A DNA stretch of 62,954 bases from an uncultured Pelagibacteraceae bacterium (GCA_902615975.1 CACMRC010000008.1:1-62954), one strand, 5' to 3'. Counted from the stretch's first letter, positions 43,747 through 53,129 are shown. A program made the numbers and translations. Notes: generated by a model not told the origin, from the letters alone.

Positions 43747-45003
43747 TTAATTTAACTTTAAGTCTAAATAAAGAGCTGCTGACCAAGAAAAATTTTTAGC
43801 CCCCATAGGTTTGGCATTTTTTCGAGTATAATATTCGTGAAAACCATTTGCCTCTATCATTTGTATAGTTTTTCTTTTAATTTTTTTTGAAAAAGAAATG
43901 TCTTTATTCATTAATCCTTTGTAAATAAACCAATTACAGTTCACCCAAATCGGACCCCTCCAATACCTTTTTTCCTCAAAACTTTTATGATTGGGTTTAA
44001 TTGAAGAAAAAAAATATTTATCATTTTTATTATGATTTTTAAGACTTTTAATTAATTTCTTATTAATTAAATCATTATTTAAATCTGCAAAAAGGATAAA
44101 ATAATCTGTAATCGAAGGTACATAAATTTTTTTTTTATTTCTTATATCCTTTGAAAAAAAACTTCCTTTTTTTTTATCATACAATTTTAGTATTTTTTTT
44201 TCTGTAATTTTGACATAATTACTTATTTTAGAACTCTCTAGATTAAACTTATTTAATATTTGAATAAGATCTTTGTTAGCCTTTAAAAATAAAGAATTAA
44301 ATCCAACATCTACAACATTAAATAAAGAAGATTTAAAAATTTTTTTAGGATTATATTTTTTTTTTCTTAAATTATTCTTAATAGATACATATCTATCATA
44401 GTCTATATTAAGAGGTCTATGATCTGGGTTAACAAGTTTATTGTCTGCTCTTTTATATTTTAAATTTTTTTCAATAGTTACTCTTTCCATTGGATCATCC
44501 CAAATAGGAGAATTATCATATCCACTTTCCCAAGGATGAAGAATCGAAACCAACCCAGTTTTATTTGGATCTCTAAATTTAATAAACCATTCATGAGATC
44601 TAATTATTTTTTTTACAATTTTTTTTACTTCTTTGGTTTGTTTGTTAGATATTTTGTTTTTATCTAAAATCAATTTCAAAATAGTTGCTAAAATAGGTGG
44701 TTGAGTAATTCCAGATGAATGAATTTTATTACCACAATTCCAAGCAGTATAATTTGGATAATAGTTTGTATTTGTATCATGAAATAATATGTGAGGAACC
44801 ATGCCATCTTTCCACTGACCATCTAGCAATGTTGTAATTTCTTTAATTGCATGATTTAAATTAAAATAAGAATAACCTAGTGCTATAAAAGCAGAGTCCC
44901 AATTCCATTGAGCTGGATAAAGCTTATTATTTGTTGGTAAAGTGTACCCTTTTCTTCTATTACCCAGTAAGGTTTTTTGAGCCTTATTAATTAAATTTCT
45001 CAT
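43747..45003 (-). CDS. GH63-like glycosidase (mannosylglycerate/glucosylglycerate hydrolase-type)
   Basis: A 418-residue (alpha/alpha)6-barrel glycosidase without signal peptide. Signs are WNWDSAFIALGYSYFN, DGQWKDGMVPHILFH, HPWESGYDNSPIWDDPM and YWRGPIWVNCNWFIYKG, as in the GH63 group that hydrolyses mannosylglycerate or glucosylglycerate and other alpha-glycosides. It is the last gene of a sugar-type ABC operon (its start touches the stop of a permease), so it most likely splits the imported glycoside in the cytoplasm. The natural substrate is inferred. Confidence 0.78.
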   Translation of the reverse strand: MRNLINKAQKTLLGNRRKGYTLPTNNKLYPAQWNWDSAFIALGYSYFNLNHAIKEITTLLDGQWKDGMVPHILFHDTNTNYYPNYTAWNCGNKIHSSGITQPPILATILKLILDKNKISNKQTKEVKKIVKKIIRSHEWFIKFRDPNKTGLVSILHPWESGYDNSPIWDDPMERVTIEKNLKYKRADNKLVNPDHRPLNIDYDRYVSIKNNLRKKKYNPKKIFKSSLFNVVDVGFNSLFLKANKDLIQILNKFNLESSKISNYVKITEKKILKLYDKKKGSFFSKDIRNKKKIYVPSITDYFILFADLNNDLINKKLIKSLKNHNKNDKYFFSSIKPNHKSFEEKRYWRGPIWVNCNWFIYKGLMNKDISFSKKIKRKTIQMIEANGFHEYYTRKNAKPMGAKNFSWSAALYLDLKLN

Positions 45004-46196
45004 TAACCTTTCACACTTCCTGCAGTCAGACCACTTACTAAATATTTTTCAAAATAAACGAATATAAATAGAACTGGTAATGTAACAACCACTGAGCCCG
45101 CCATTAAATATTGTCTTGGCGTTTCTGCATCTCCACTTAAATATTGGATAGCCCTTGATAATGTAAATGAATTAGGATTGTCCAAAAACATTAAAGAAAA
45201 TAAAAACTCATTCCAAGCAATCATAAAAACATACAACGCTACTGATGAAATTGCAGGAATGCTCAAGGGAATTATAATTTTTGTTATAATTCCAAACCAA
45301 CTTAATTTGTCTAAAATTGCAGCTTCCTCTAATTCTTTCGGTATGCTTTTAAAATATCCTTGTAACATATAAATAGCTACTGGAAGAGTTGTTGCTGTAT
45401 ACACAATTAATAAACCTTCTATAGAGTTACGTAAGCCCAATTGACTAAATATCGTATACAATGGAATAACAAGAACGATTGCAGGGAACATGTATATTAT
45501 CAGTATAGAAGTAGACAAAAATGTTTTTCCAAAGAAATTTAATCTTGCAACTGCATAAGCTGCAGGTATTGCAAAAAGAAGTGTGATAATAACTGTGCCA
45601 ACAGAAACAATAGTACTTGTCACTATATATTTTCCAAATTTATAAGATTTAAAAATTACGAAATAAGATTTAAATAAGTCTTTTATATCTTGTCCGAAGT
45701 TTATACTAAAATCTAAAGGATTCACTAACAAAGCTATTTGTGTTTTGAAACTTGTGACTAACATCATGTAAAATGGAAAAAGTATTACAAAAGAGAAAAA
45801 TAAAATTCCAAATAAAGTTAAGAAGTCGAATAAAATTACTTGTGTAGAGTGCTCTTCTTTTAAGCCTATAAAAGTATATTTGCTAATTTTATTTGTGAAA
45901 AAATATAATATTAAAAATACACCCACATTATACCAAATTGGTAATTTTTGTATTAAGTAACCATCACAAAAAACGAATATGGAAGAAAAAATGATTGATT
46001 TATAAATTGATTTAATTCTATCACCTATTGCTAGGTGAGATAATGATATTAAAAAACCAAATATAAAAATTATTTCTATATTAAAACTATTAATACTTAA
46101 ACCTTGCAATGTTGCTAATATCTTCCAAATCGAAATTAAAAAAATTAAGAAAAAAGTAGATATCAATGAAAATAATATTGTATTTTTAGTTCTCAT
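45003..46196 (-). CDS. Sugar-type ABC permease (MalG-like) with N-terminal membrane extension
   Basis: A 397-residue permease. The last 270 residues are a normal MalG-type domain (FPFYMMLVTSFK and the EAA loop LEEAAILDKLSWFGIITKIIIPLSIPAI). The first 130 residues add about four extra membrane segments that MalG proteins (about 280-300 residues) do not have. Its start overlaps the end of the partner permease by 11 bp. It forms the channel with that partner for a glycoside or sugar. Confidence 0.9.
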   Translation of the reverse strand: MRTKNTILFSLISTFFLIFLISIWKILATLQGLSINSFNIEIIFIFGFLISLSHLAIGDRIKSIYKSIIFSSIFVFCDGYLIQKLPIWYNVGVFLILYFFTNKISKYTFIGLKEEHSTQVILFDFLTLFGILFFSFVILFPFYMMLVTSFKTQIALLVNPLDFSINFGQDIKDLFKSYFVIFKSYKFGKYIVTSTIVSVGTVIITLLFAIPAAYAVARLNFFGKTFLSTSILIIYMFPAIVLVIPLYTIFSQLGLRNSIEGLLIVYTATTLPVAIYMLQGYFKSIPKELEEAAILDKLSWFGIITKIIIPLSIPAISSVALYVFMIAWNEFLFSLMFLDNPNSFTLSRAIQYLSGDAETPRQYLMAGSVVVTLPVLFIFVYFEKYLVSGLTAGSVKG

Positions 46197-47445
46197 CTAC
46201 TCTCTTTCCTAAAAGTTTAAAATAAAAAAACATAAACATTAAAAGTAATACAACTATTACAATTGAAACAGCTGAGCCCATTCCAATATCTGATATTGCA
46301 AAACCTTGTTGATAAACATTTATTGGTAAAGTTCTAGTTCCTGATGCGCCTCCCGTTAATAAAAAGACGTCCTCAAATTTATTAAAATTCCATATAAACC
46401 TAATCATGAATAAAATCGAAATTACTGCAGTAATTTGAGGAAGTGTAATGTTGAAAAATTTTTGAAAAGGACTTGCTCCATCAACATCAGCAGCCTCATA
46501 TAATTCTTTTGGAATAGCTTGAAGTCTCGCAAGAATAAATAAAAAAGCTAAAGGAAAATATCTCCAGATTTCAAACATTATAACTGTTGTAAGTGCTAGC
46601 CTTAACTTAAAATCAAAACCTAAAATACTAATTTCAATATATTTTTGTCCAAGGAGATTTATTGGAGTTTCAATAATTTGATAATTTAATAGTAAACTAT
46701 TTAACGTACCGCTATTCGGATCTAGTAAAAGTTCCCAAGTATAAGCTAATGCAACAACTGGAGCAACATAAGGGAAAAGTAGAACACTTCTCATGAATGT
46801 TCGTCCATAAAATTTTTGATTAACCATTTGAGCAGTTAAAATACCAAATATTATTGAGCCAACAGTTCCAAAAAATGTGTAATAAAAAGTTGTAAGTAAT
46901 AAGTCTACAAATTCATTTTCAAATAAAACCTTTTTAAAGTTTTTGAGAGTAAAGTTAGTATTAAGCAATATATTATCAGATTTTCCCTCTAATTTTGGTT
47001 TAATTGATTTAAGATTTTTTTTGTCTATTTTTGATCCATCATTTGTTGCAAATATTACTTGGAAATTTTCCCTATATTTAGCTGGCCAATTTCCAAATTC
47101 ACATTTTAGGTTTTGCTTTTTATAAGAGCATCTTGAATCTAAATTTTCTATTTCAAAAGTTTTAGGAAAATTATCTTGAAATGAAACATCTCTTATCTCT
47201 TGAATTAATGAACTGTTTCTTAACTTATATAATATTTTTATTTTAGAGGGCTCATCTGAAATAGATTTTACAATTTTTTTTGCTCTTGGTTCTGGAATTC
47301 TAATATCCTTTAATTCAACTTCTTTAAAACTAATCCAAATATTTGCAAAAATTGGAAATAAAATTATTGAAAAAACTAAAAGGACTGCAGGTAGAGTTAG
47401 TATATATGCAGTTTTTTTTTCTGTATTTGCTAAAGTATCATTCAT
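46186..47445 (-). CDS. Sugar-type ABC permease (MalF-like) with periplasmic insert
   Basis: A 419-residue permease with TM1 near residues 13-33, then an insert of about 130 mostly hydrophilic residues before TM2, like the periplasmic P2 loop of MalF. The EAA loop is LYEAADVDGASPFQKFFNITLPQITAVI. The ATG at 47445 has no Shine-Dalgarno: seven U of a terminator-like hairpin directly precede it. Translation may depend on re-initiation or on an unstructured leaderless-like state. It partners the 397-residue permease. Confidence 0.9.
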   Translation of the reverse strand: MNDTLANTEKKTAYILTLPAVLLVFSIILFPIFANIWISFKEVELKDIRIPEPRAKKIVKSISDEPSKIKILYKLRNSSLIQEIRDVSFQDNFPKTFEIENLDSRCSYKKQNLKCEFGNWPAKYRENFQVIFATNDGSKIDKKNLKSIKPKLEGKSDNILLNTNFTLKNFKKVLFENEFVDLLLTTFYYTFFGTVGSIIFGILTAQMVNQKFYGRTFMRSVLLFPYVAPVVALAYTWELLLDPNSGTLNSLLLNYQIIETPINLLGQKYIEISILGFDFKLRLALTTVIMFEIWRYFPLAFLFILARLQAIPKELYEAADVDGASPFQKFFNITLPQITAVISILFMIRFIWNFNKFEDVFLLTGGASGTRTLPINVYQQGFAISDIGMGSAVSIVIVVLLLMFMFFYFKLLGKRVDEN

Positions 47446-47480
47446 AAAAAAAGCGGATAATGTATATTATCCGCTTTTTT
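47446..47480 (-). terminator. Terminator-like hairpin abutting the permease start codon
   Basis: Arms 47466-47480 and 47447-47461 are perfectly complementary (core GCGGATAAT / ATTATCCGC plus an A/T part) with a 4-nt loop, and on the minus strand the second arm ends in seven U. The permease ATG follows directly. It is a good intrinsic terminator between binding protein and permease. Confidence 0.82.
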
Positions 47481-47492
47481 AAAAAATTTAAA

Positions 47493-48824
47493 TTATTTGA
47501 ATTTAGCTAATGATTTGTTAATCATATCAACAGCTTCATCAACATCAATTTGATCATCGATATAAAGTCTAGTGATTCTATTTATAAATTGTGAATTTAT
47601 GACTTTTGATGCCCTTGATAGTTCACCTTCTTTAACACCCCATCTATTTGCAGTATCTAAACCAGCTACAATATTATTAATTACATCTGGGTCGTATAGA
47701 TCTGACAAAGGAGCTTTTCTATCAACTCCAACAGGTAGTTTACTCCAAGCTTTTGTGAAAGCCTCTGGGTCGCTTGAATTTCCTCTTCTTACAGGAAATT
47801 TACCTTCAGGAGCTATCGATAATGTGCTTGTGTAACCTTCATCCATTGAGTACATGATAAATTGTTTAGCTTCATCCGTATCAGCATCAGCTGTTATACC
47901 AAAATATCTAACATCTGCCCATGCAGCACCTTTTTTATTACTAGGTCCGCTAAAATTAGTTATGAAACCAGTTTTAGAAGCTAGTTCAGGTGATGTAGGG
48001 TCACTGTTAATTGTTGGTGGAGCAGAGTCTCTTAGACCAGCAAGCTCATCCATAATGAACGGAGACCAAATAATCATTGGAGTTTTACCTGCAAAATAAA
48101 GTGCTCTAGATTGTTTCCAATACAATTCTCCTGGAGGACTTGCTTTTGCAATCACTTTATAAAACTCTAATGCTTCTTTTAGTTTCTTACCTTGTTTTTT
48201 GATGCCACCTTTTTTAACAATATTAACTCCATTTGCTAAAAGAACGTGCTCTAAAACTTGACTCATGAAATTTTCATCAGTCTTGGTAGCAGCTACAAAC
48301 CCAAACATTCCATTTTGTTTTGATAGCTTCTCAACAGCAGCTACGATATTTGCATAGCTTGTTGGTGGTGCTAAATCAGCATTTTCAAAAAGATCTTTTC
48401 TGTAAACAACCATTTGTGTCCATCCATCAACTGGAACAGCTGCAATTTTTGAACCTTTTTTTGCCATGTTAAGTGCACCTGGCGCAAATGTATTTTTACC
48501 TAATGCTTTGACAACAGCATTGTTAGCATCTACATCTAATATTCCTGCTTCAGCCCATGGCAATACGTATTGTAAAGTATGATATATCACATCTGGTAAG
48601 TCACCTGCTGCCGCTGCAGCTGTTGCTCTAGTTCCCAAATCTTTTTCTTCAACTGGGATCACATCTACTTTAATTCCTGTTTTAGCTTCAAAAGCTTTAG
48701 CCATTTCTTCCTGTTTTGCCATTCTGGCTGGCTGAACTTCTGTAGTCCAAAACTTTATGTCTGCGTAAACAACATTCGAAATAAAAAACGAAATTACGCA
48801 TAACATTTTTATTATATTTCTCAT
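47493..48824 (-). CDS. Sugar-type ABC transporter binding protein (family 1)
   Basis: A 443-residue extracellular binding protein with signal peptide ending VYA near residue 21. It shows the family-1 pattern ARMAKQEEMAKAFEAKTGIKVDVIPV, GDLPDVIYHTLQYVLPWAEAGIL and IAAVPVDGWTQMVVYRKDLF. It captures a sugar or glycoside for the two permeases downstream. A terminator-like hairpin follows it. The ligand is suggested by the GH63-like enzyme at the operon end to be a glycosylated compatible solute such as glucosyl- or mannosylglycerate or glucosylglycerol. Confidence 0.92.
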   Translation of the reverse strand: MRNIIKMLCVISFFISNVVYADIKFWTTEVQPARMAKQEEMAKAFEAKTGIKVDVIPVEEKDLGTRATAAAAAGDLPDVIYHTLQYVLPWAEAGILDVDANNAVVKALGKNTFAPGALNMAKKGSKIAAVPVDGWTQMVVYRKDLFENADLAPPTSYANIVAAVEKLSKQNGMFGFVAATKTDENFMSQVLEHVLLANGVNIVKKGGIKKQGKKLKEALEFYKVIAKASPPGELYWKQSRALYFAGKTPMIIWSPFIMDELAGLRDSAPPTINSDPTSPELASKTGFITNFSGPSNKKGAAWADVRYFGITADADTDEAKQFIMYSMDEGYTSTLSIAPEGKFPVRRGNSSDPEAFTKAWSKLPVGVDRKAPLSDLYDPDVINNIVAGLDTANRWGVKEGELSRASKVINSQFINRITRLYIDDQIDVDEAVDMINKSLAKFK

Positions 48825-48966
48825 TTCCCCTCCTATTAATAATGAAACTATATTAAAATGATTCTATTTAGCAAAGATACGACTGTCACATATCAGGTAT
48901 GTGATTCATTCATGATAATTATTAAAAAAATGGGAAAAAATTGAAATTTGTCAATTATAAGTTGTG
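48825..48966. promoter_or_regulatory. Intergenic region upstream of sugar binding-protein gene
   Basis: A 142-bp gap between two co-directional genes. It contains a small inverted repeat CACATA-5-TATGTG at 48887-48903 that could be a repressor site, and a strong AGGAGGGG ribosome site just before the ATG of the binding-protein gene. The strong ribosome site contrasts with the SD-free permease start downstream. Confidence 0.4.
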
Positions 48967-50022
48967 TTATGATTTCACCCTATTTCCATTTTCATCAAAA
49001 ATAAAAATATCATTTAAATCAAAACCTAGAGAATTTCCTATTTCAATGTTGCTTAGAATTTTTGCACTTAATTGATGTTCGTCTTTTTTCATATATACAA
49101 TTTTTTCATTACCAAGATTTTCTATTAATTCTATTTCAGGATTAAAAGTAAATTGAGTATTTTGATTTACTTTTAAATGCTCAGGCCTAATACCCACGAA
49201 ATGTCTAGTTTTATTTAATTTTAATTTATCAAAATTGATATCATTACCTAATAATTTAATTGTATTTTCTGAAATAATATTTTCCTCATTCAAATCTAAA
49301 ATATTCATTTTTGGTGTGCCAATAAATTGAGCAACAAAAATATTTGCAGGATCGTTATATATTTCCTCAGGAGTGCCAACCTGCTCAATATTTCCTTGAT
49401 TTAAAATAACTATTCGGTCTGCTAAAGTCATAGCTTCCACTTGATCATGAGTTACATAAATCATATTTGTTTTGATTTGATTGTGTAATTTAGATATTTC
49501 AACCCTCATTTCTGCTCTCAGTGCCGCATCTAAGTTAGATAAAGGTTCATCAAATAAAAATATTTTTGGATTTCTTGTAATAGCTCTTCCAATAGCAACA
49601 CGTTGTCTTTGACCTCCAGATAGTTGTTTTGGTTTTCTCTCTAATAGTTCCTCAATTTTTAAAATTTTTGCGGCTTGCATAACTTTTGTATTAATTTCTT
49701 CTTTAGGTCTTTTTTCAATCTTTAAACCAAAAGACATATTTTCATAAACGTTCATATGAGGATAAAGAGCATAAGACTGAAAAACCATTGCAGTTTGACG
49801 TTTTGAAGGATGAAGTTCATTAATTTTTTGATCATTAATAAAAATTTCACCTTCATCTATTTTTTCTAATCCCGCAATCATTCTTAGCAGAGTTGATTTT
49901 CCACATCCTGATGGACCAACTAATACAAGAAACTCATCTTCTTTGCCTAAAAGATTAAAATCTTTAATTATCTTATTAGAACCAAATGATTTGTGTACAC
50001 CGGTAAACTTTATATTTGCCAT
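48967..50022 (-). CDS. Sugar-type ABC transporter ATPase (MalK/UgpC-like)
   Basis: A 351-residue ATPase: Walker A GPSGCGKSTLLRM, signature LSGGQRQRVAIGRA, Walker B IFLFDEPLSNLDA, H-loop YVTHDQVEAMTLADR and C-terminal TOBE/regulatory part with VGIRPEHLKV. It is of the CUT1 sugar class and lies just upstream of the binding-protein gene on the same strand, so it serves that importer. The ATPase-first order is less common than having it last. It follows a LysE gene by 3 nt. Confidence 0.94.
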   Translation of the reverse strand: MANIKFTGVHKSFGSNKIIKDFNLLGKEDEFLVLVGPSGCGKSTLLRMIAGLEKIDEGEIFINDQKINELHPSKRQTAMVFQSYALYPHMNVYENMSFGLKIEKRPKEEINTKVMQAAKILKIEELLERKPKQLSGGQRQRVAIGRAITRNPKIFLFDEPLSNLDAALRAEMRVEISKLHNQIKTNMIYVTHDQVEAMTLADRIVILNQGNIEQVGTPEEIYNDPANIFVAQFIGTPKMNILDLNEENIISENTIKLLGNDINFDKLKLNKTRHFVGIRPEHLKVNQNTQFTFNPEIELIENLGNEKIVYMKKDEHQLSAKILSNIEIGNSLGFDLNDIFIFDENGNRVKS

Positions 50023-50025
50023 AAC

Positions 50026-50637
50026 TTATCTAATCATTTCTGAAATAATAAACAATGTTAAAATAGCCATAAAACTTACTATAAATATATTTATCACTTT
50101 CCAAACTTTTTCACTTTTAGCATATTTAGATAAATTTTTTGATAAATATCCTATTGCGAAAAAGAAAATAAAAGATGCTATTGATGCTCCTGCTCCAAAT
50201 AAAATTTTTTGGTATAAAACAAAATTTTTCGAAAAATTACCTAAGAAAAATACTGTATCAGAATAAACATGAGGATTTAAATATGTAAAACCAAGAGTTT
50301 TTAAAAATACATTAAGCTTTGTATAATCTTTAGCCTCATTATTAATATAAACCTTAGAATTTAATAATTTAATTTTTGAATAAATAAAATGAATTAAAAA
50401 AACTACTAAAAGAATATTAAATATTAATTCAATTGTATTATTAAAATATTGGATAAAGTAATGAAAAAGAAAAATCCCTAAAAATATTAGAAATAAATCT
50501 GAAATTGAGCAAACGAAACAAACTAAAAAGATATGTTGTTTTTTTAAACCCTGCTCTATTACAAAAATGTTTTGAGCACCTATTGCTAAGATTAAACTAA
50601 GACCAGTAAAGAAACCTAATACTAGGTATTCCATCAA
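50026..50637 (-). CDS. LysE/ArgO-family amino-acid exporter
   Basis: A 203-residue membrane protein with about six segments. The start GFFTGLSLILAIGAQNIFVIEQGLKKQH is the typical LysE/ArgO motif (GxxxGxSLxxAIGAQN), and FLKTLGFTYLNPHVYSDTVFFLG is the second conserved loop. It exports basic amino acids or similar compounds. It ends 3 nt before the ABC ATPase gene, so it may be transcribed with it. The physiological substrate is uncertain. Confidence 0.92.
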   Translation of the reverse strand: MMEYLVLGFFTGLSLILAIGAQNIFVIEQGLKKQHIFLVCFVCSISDLFLIFLGIFLFHYFIQYFNNTIELIFNILLVVFLIHFIYSKIKLLNSKVYINNEAKDYTKLNVFLKTLGFTYLNPHVYSDTVFFLGNFSKNFVLYQKILFGAGASIASFIFFFAIGYLSKNLSKYAKSEKVWKVINIFIVSFMAILTLFIISEMIR

Positions 50638-50646
50638 GTTATTAGG

Positions 50647-51057
50647 TTATTCTGGATTTGCAGTTAAAGTCTTAATTTCTAAAATGTTTTCGTTAGGATC
50701 TTTAACAAAAAATGTCTCTTGCTCGTACTTAGTACCCTTAAATCTAAGATAAGGCTCGTCATAATATTTTGTACCACTATCTCTAAGTCTCTGTTTAAGT
50801 GCATCAAAATCTTTTCTAGATAAGTGAACTCCAAAATGAGGAACAGACACGTTCCCCATATCAACGTCGTGTCTCTCATTATCTAATTTATGCTCGCTTT
50901 TATGAAGAGTTAGTTCATTGCCCCAAAAATCAACATCTGCCCACTCTTGTGCCGAGTTATCTAATCTACATCCTAAAGTTTCACTATAAAACTTTTTTGC
51001 TATCTCTAGATCACCGCATGGAATAGCTAAATGAAAACAATTAGTATTTTTATACAT
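50647..51057 (-). CDS. VOC-superfamily (glyoxalase/dioxygenase fold) protein
   Basis: A 136-residue protein of the vicinal oxygen chelate fold, with FHLAIPCGDLEIAKKFYSETLGCRL as the first beta-alpha unit and VPHFGVHLSRKDFDALKQRL as the second, ending with FFVKDPNENILEIKT. Likely metal ligands are the first His and the last Glu (ILEIK). It could be a lyase, isomerase or dioxygenase of a small molecule; the sequence alone does not tell. It lies 9 nt before the LysE gene on the same strand. Confidence 0.85.
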   Translation of the reverse strand: MYKNTNCFHLAIPCGDLEIAKKFYSETLGCRLDNSAQEWADVDFWGNELTLHKSEHKLDNERHDVDMGNVSVPHFGVHLSRKDFDALKQRLRDSGTKYYDEPYLRFKGTKYEQETFFVKDPNENILEIKTLTANPE

Positions 51058-51137
51058 ATAAACCTCTTTAAATTGAGCAACTAAGTACTATATAAGGCAT
51101 ATTATTTTTTAATCAACAGCAACTAAATTAAAGAAAT

Positions 51138-51722
51138 ATGAGTGATTTTTTACAATCAATAATTGATAGAGATCCTGCAGCAAGGTCAAAGTTAAGTTTA
51201 ATATTAACTTATCCTGGAGTTAAAGCAGTTTTTTTTCATCGAATAGCAAATTTTTTTAGTACTGCAAAATTTCATTTGATTGCAAGAATCATTTCTCAAT
51301 TTTCAAGGTTCTTAACTGGTATTGAAATTCATCCAAATGCAAAAATTGGAAAAAATTTATTTATCGATCATGGCATGGGAGTTGTGATTGGTGAAACATC
51401 AGAGATTGGTGATAACGTAACTATTTATCATATGGTTACATTAGGAGGAATTGCTCCAAGCATAAATTCAAATGATCAACGTAATATGAAAAGACATCCT
51501 ACTATAAAAGAGGATGTGGTTATTGGCTCAGGTGCACAAGTATTAGGTCCAGTAGTAGTTGGTAAAGGTGCAAGAATTGGAGCTAATGCAGTTATAACTA
51601 AAGACGTTGCAGAAAATGCTGTGATGGTTGGAATTCCAGCAAGAAGTGTTGGTATTGCTGATAGTGAATTTAAACCTTATGGTATTACACCTGATAGTGA
51701 TAAAAAATCAGATAATGAATAA
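51138..51722 (+). CDS. cysE: Serine O-acetyltransferase
   Basis: A 194-residue left-handed beta-helix acetyltransferase that makes O-acetylserine from serine and acetyl-CoA. Key parts are [41 protein letters not shown] and [20 protein letters not shown]. It is shorter than E. coli CysE (273 residues) but of normal length for the compact class. The stop overlaps the cysK start by 8 bp, so both are translated together. It supplies the substrate for the next enzyme. Confidence 0.95.
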   Translation: MSDFLQSIIDRDPAARSKLSLILTYPGVKAVFFHRIANFFSTAKFHLIARIISQFSRFLTGIEIHPNAKIGKNLFIDHGMGVVIGETSEIGDNVTIYHMVTLGGIAPSINSNDQRNMKRHPTIKEDVVIGSGAQVLGPVVVGKGARIGANAVITKDVAENAVMVGIPARSVGIADSEFKPYGITPDSDKKSDNE

Positions 51723-52716
51723 CACACAAAACGATTTTATTTCAGGAATAGGAAACACCCCATTAATTAAATTAAGAGCAGCTTCAGAAATTACTGGATG
51801 CAATATTTATGGGAAAGCAGAATTTTTAAATCCAGGTGGATCAGTTAAAGATAGAGCTGCACTTGCTTTAATTAAAGACGCTCAAGAAAAAAAATTAATT
51901 GCTAAAGGTGGAACAGTTGTTGAAGGAACAGCAGGTAACACTGGAATTGGTTTAGGCCTTTTAGGTAATTCTTTAGGTTATAAAACGATCATTGTAATGA
52001 ATGATAACCAAACCCAAGAGAAAAAAGATCTACTTAGAAATCTTGGAGCTGAATTAAGATTAGTGCCACCTAAACCTTACAAAGATGATAACAATTTTGT
52101 TAAAGTGGCAGCTAGGCTTGCAGATGAATTAAGACCAACAAATAATAACGGTGTGATTTGGGCTAACCAGTTTGACAATACTGCAAATGCCAAAGGCCAT
52201 TATGAAGGTACAGGACAAGAAATTTGGGTACAAACTGAAGGCAAGGTTGATGGTTTTGTATGTTCTTCTGGAACTGGAGGAACTATTTCAGGTGTCAGTA
52301 ATGCTCTTAAAGAAAAGAACAAAGATATAAAAATTTACCTATCTGATCCAAAAGGTTCGGCTCTTTATAATTACATAAAAAATGGTGAACTTAAGTCAGA
52401 AGGCGGATCAATTACTGAAGGAATTGGTTCAAGTAGAGTAACAGCTAACTTTGGTGAGGCTAAGATTGATGATGCCTATTCGATAGATGATCATGAGGCA
52501 CTACCTATACTTTATGATTTAATTCAAAATGAAGGTCTAAGCTTAGGTACTAGTTGTGGTATCAATATTGCTGGAGCAATAAGAATGGGTAAAGAATTAG
52601 GTCCTGGAAAAACTATTGTAACAATTCTTTGTGATAGAAGTGATAAGTACGCAACCAAAATGTTCAATAAAAAATTTTTAGAAGAAAAAGGTCTCCCAGT
52701 ACCTAATTGGTTTTAG
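51715..52716 (+). CDS. cysK: Cysteine synthase (O-acetylserine sulfhydrylase)
   Basis: A 333-residue PLP enzyme that joins O-acetylserine and sulfide into cysteine. The PLP lysine is in [12 protein letters not shown], the Thr/Asn loop in [12 protein letters not shown], and the phosphate loop in [11 protein letters not shown] take the ATG at 51715, which starts [20 protein letters not shown] and overlaps the cysE stop, rather than the in-frame ATG at 51628 that lies deep inside cysE. It is in one operon with cysE. A longer form starting upstream would carry an unnatural hydrophobic tail. Confidence 0.95.
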   Translation: MNNTQNDFISGIGNTPLIKLRAASEITGCNIYGKAEFLNPGGSVKDRAALALIKDAQEKKLIAKGGTVVEGTAGNTGIGLGLLGNSLGYKTIIVMNDNQTQEKKDLLRNLGAELRLVPPKPYKDDNNFVKVAARLADELRPTNNNGVIWANQFDNTANAKGHYEGTGQEIWVQTEGKVDGFVCSSGTGGTISGVSNALKEKNKDIKIYLSDPKGSALYNYIKNGELKSEGGSITEGIGSSRVTANFGEAKIDDAYSIDDHEALPILYDLIQNEGLSLGTSCGINIAGAIRMGKELGPGKTIVTILCDRSDKYATKMFNKKFLEEKGLPVPNWF

Positions 52717-53129
52717 ATATAAATTTTATCAGCTAATCCGTAACAAAGTATTGCACTCAACAAGGTTAAAATACCTGGTGCAATAATTCCTTCATTAGAT
52801 GTTTGTGGAGTATGACCTAACTTATTTATTTTAATTGTATAAATACCTACACAAAAAGCTGAAAGATTTTGTAAAAAAACCAAGTTAAAAAATGCCCATG
52901 TTCCTTGAAGTCCGTCAGGTCTTATAAACCCTACCCATATAGCCATAGCTACAGCTCCAATAAATAATGACCCGAAAAATCTTGTCATTCCAGCACCAGT
53001 ATCGTCAATACCAAACTTATCTAGAAAAGTTTTTGTAGCAAAAACTGTTTGATATGCATAAACAGCAAAAATTACAAAATGTACTAAAAATACAATTAAA
53101 TAAAAAATTCCATTAAATTTCTCAATCAT
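52713..53129 (-). CDS. Small four-helix membrane protein of unknown function
   Basis: A 138-residue protein with four predicted membrane segments. The conserved-looking loop KFGIDDTGAGMTRFFGSLFIGAVAM between TM1 and TM2 is suggestive of an uncharacterised marine family, but I cannot name one. It would lie in the inner membrane. It overlaps the cysK end convergently by 4 bp and is separated from the following secreted-protein operon by 159 bp. Confidence 0.65.
   Translation of the reverse strand: MIEKFNGIFYLIVFLVHFVIFAVYAYQTVFATKTFLDKFGIDDTGAGMTRFFGSLFIGAVAMAIWVGFIRPDGLQGTWAFFNLVFLQNLSAFCVGIYTIKINKLGHTPQTSNEGIIAPGILTLLSAILCYGLADKIYI

Noticed and set aside
51628..51714. N-terminally extended cysteine synthase
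   Set aside because: The extra 29 residues are a shadow of the cysE coding sequence; the ATG at 51715 gives a normal start and the usual overlap with the cysE stop.
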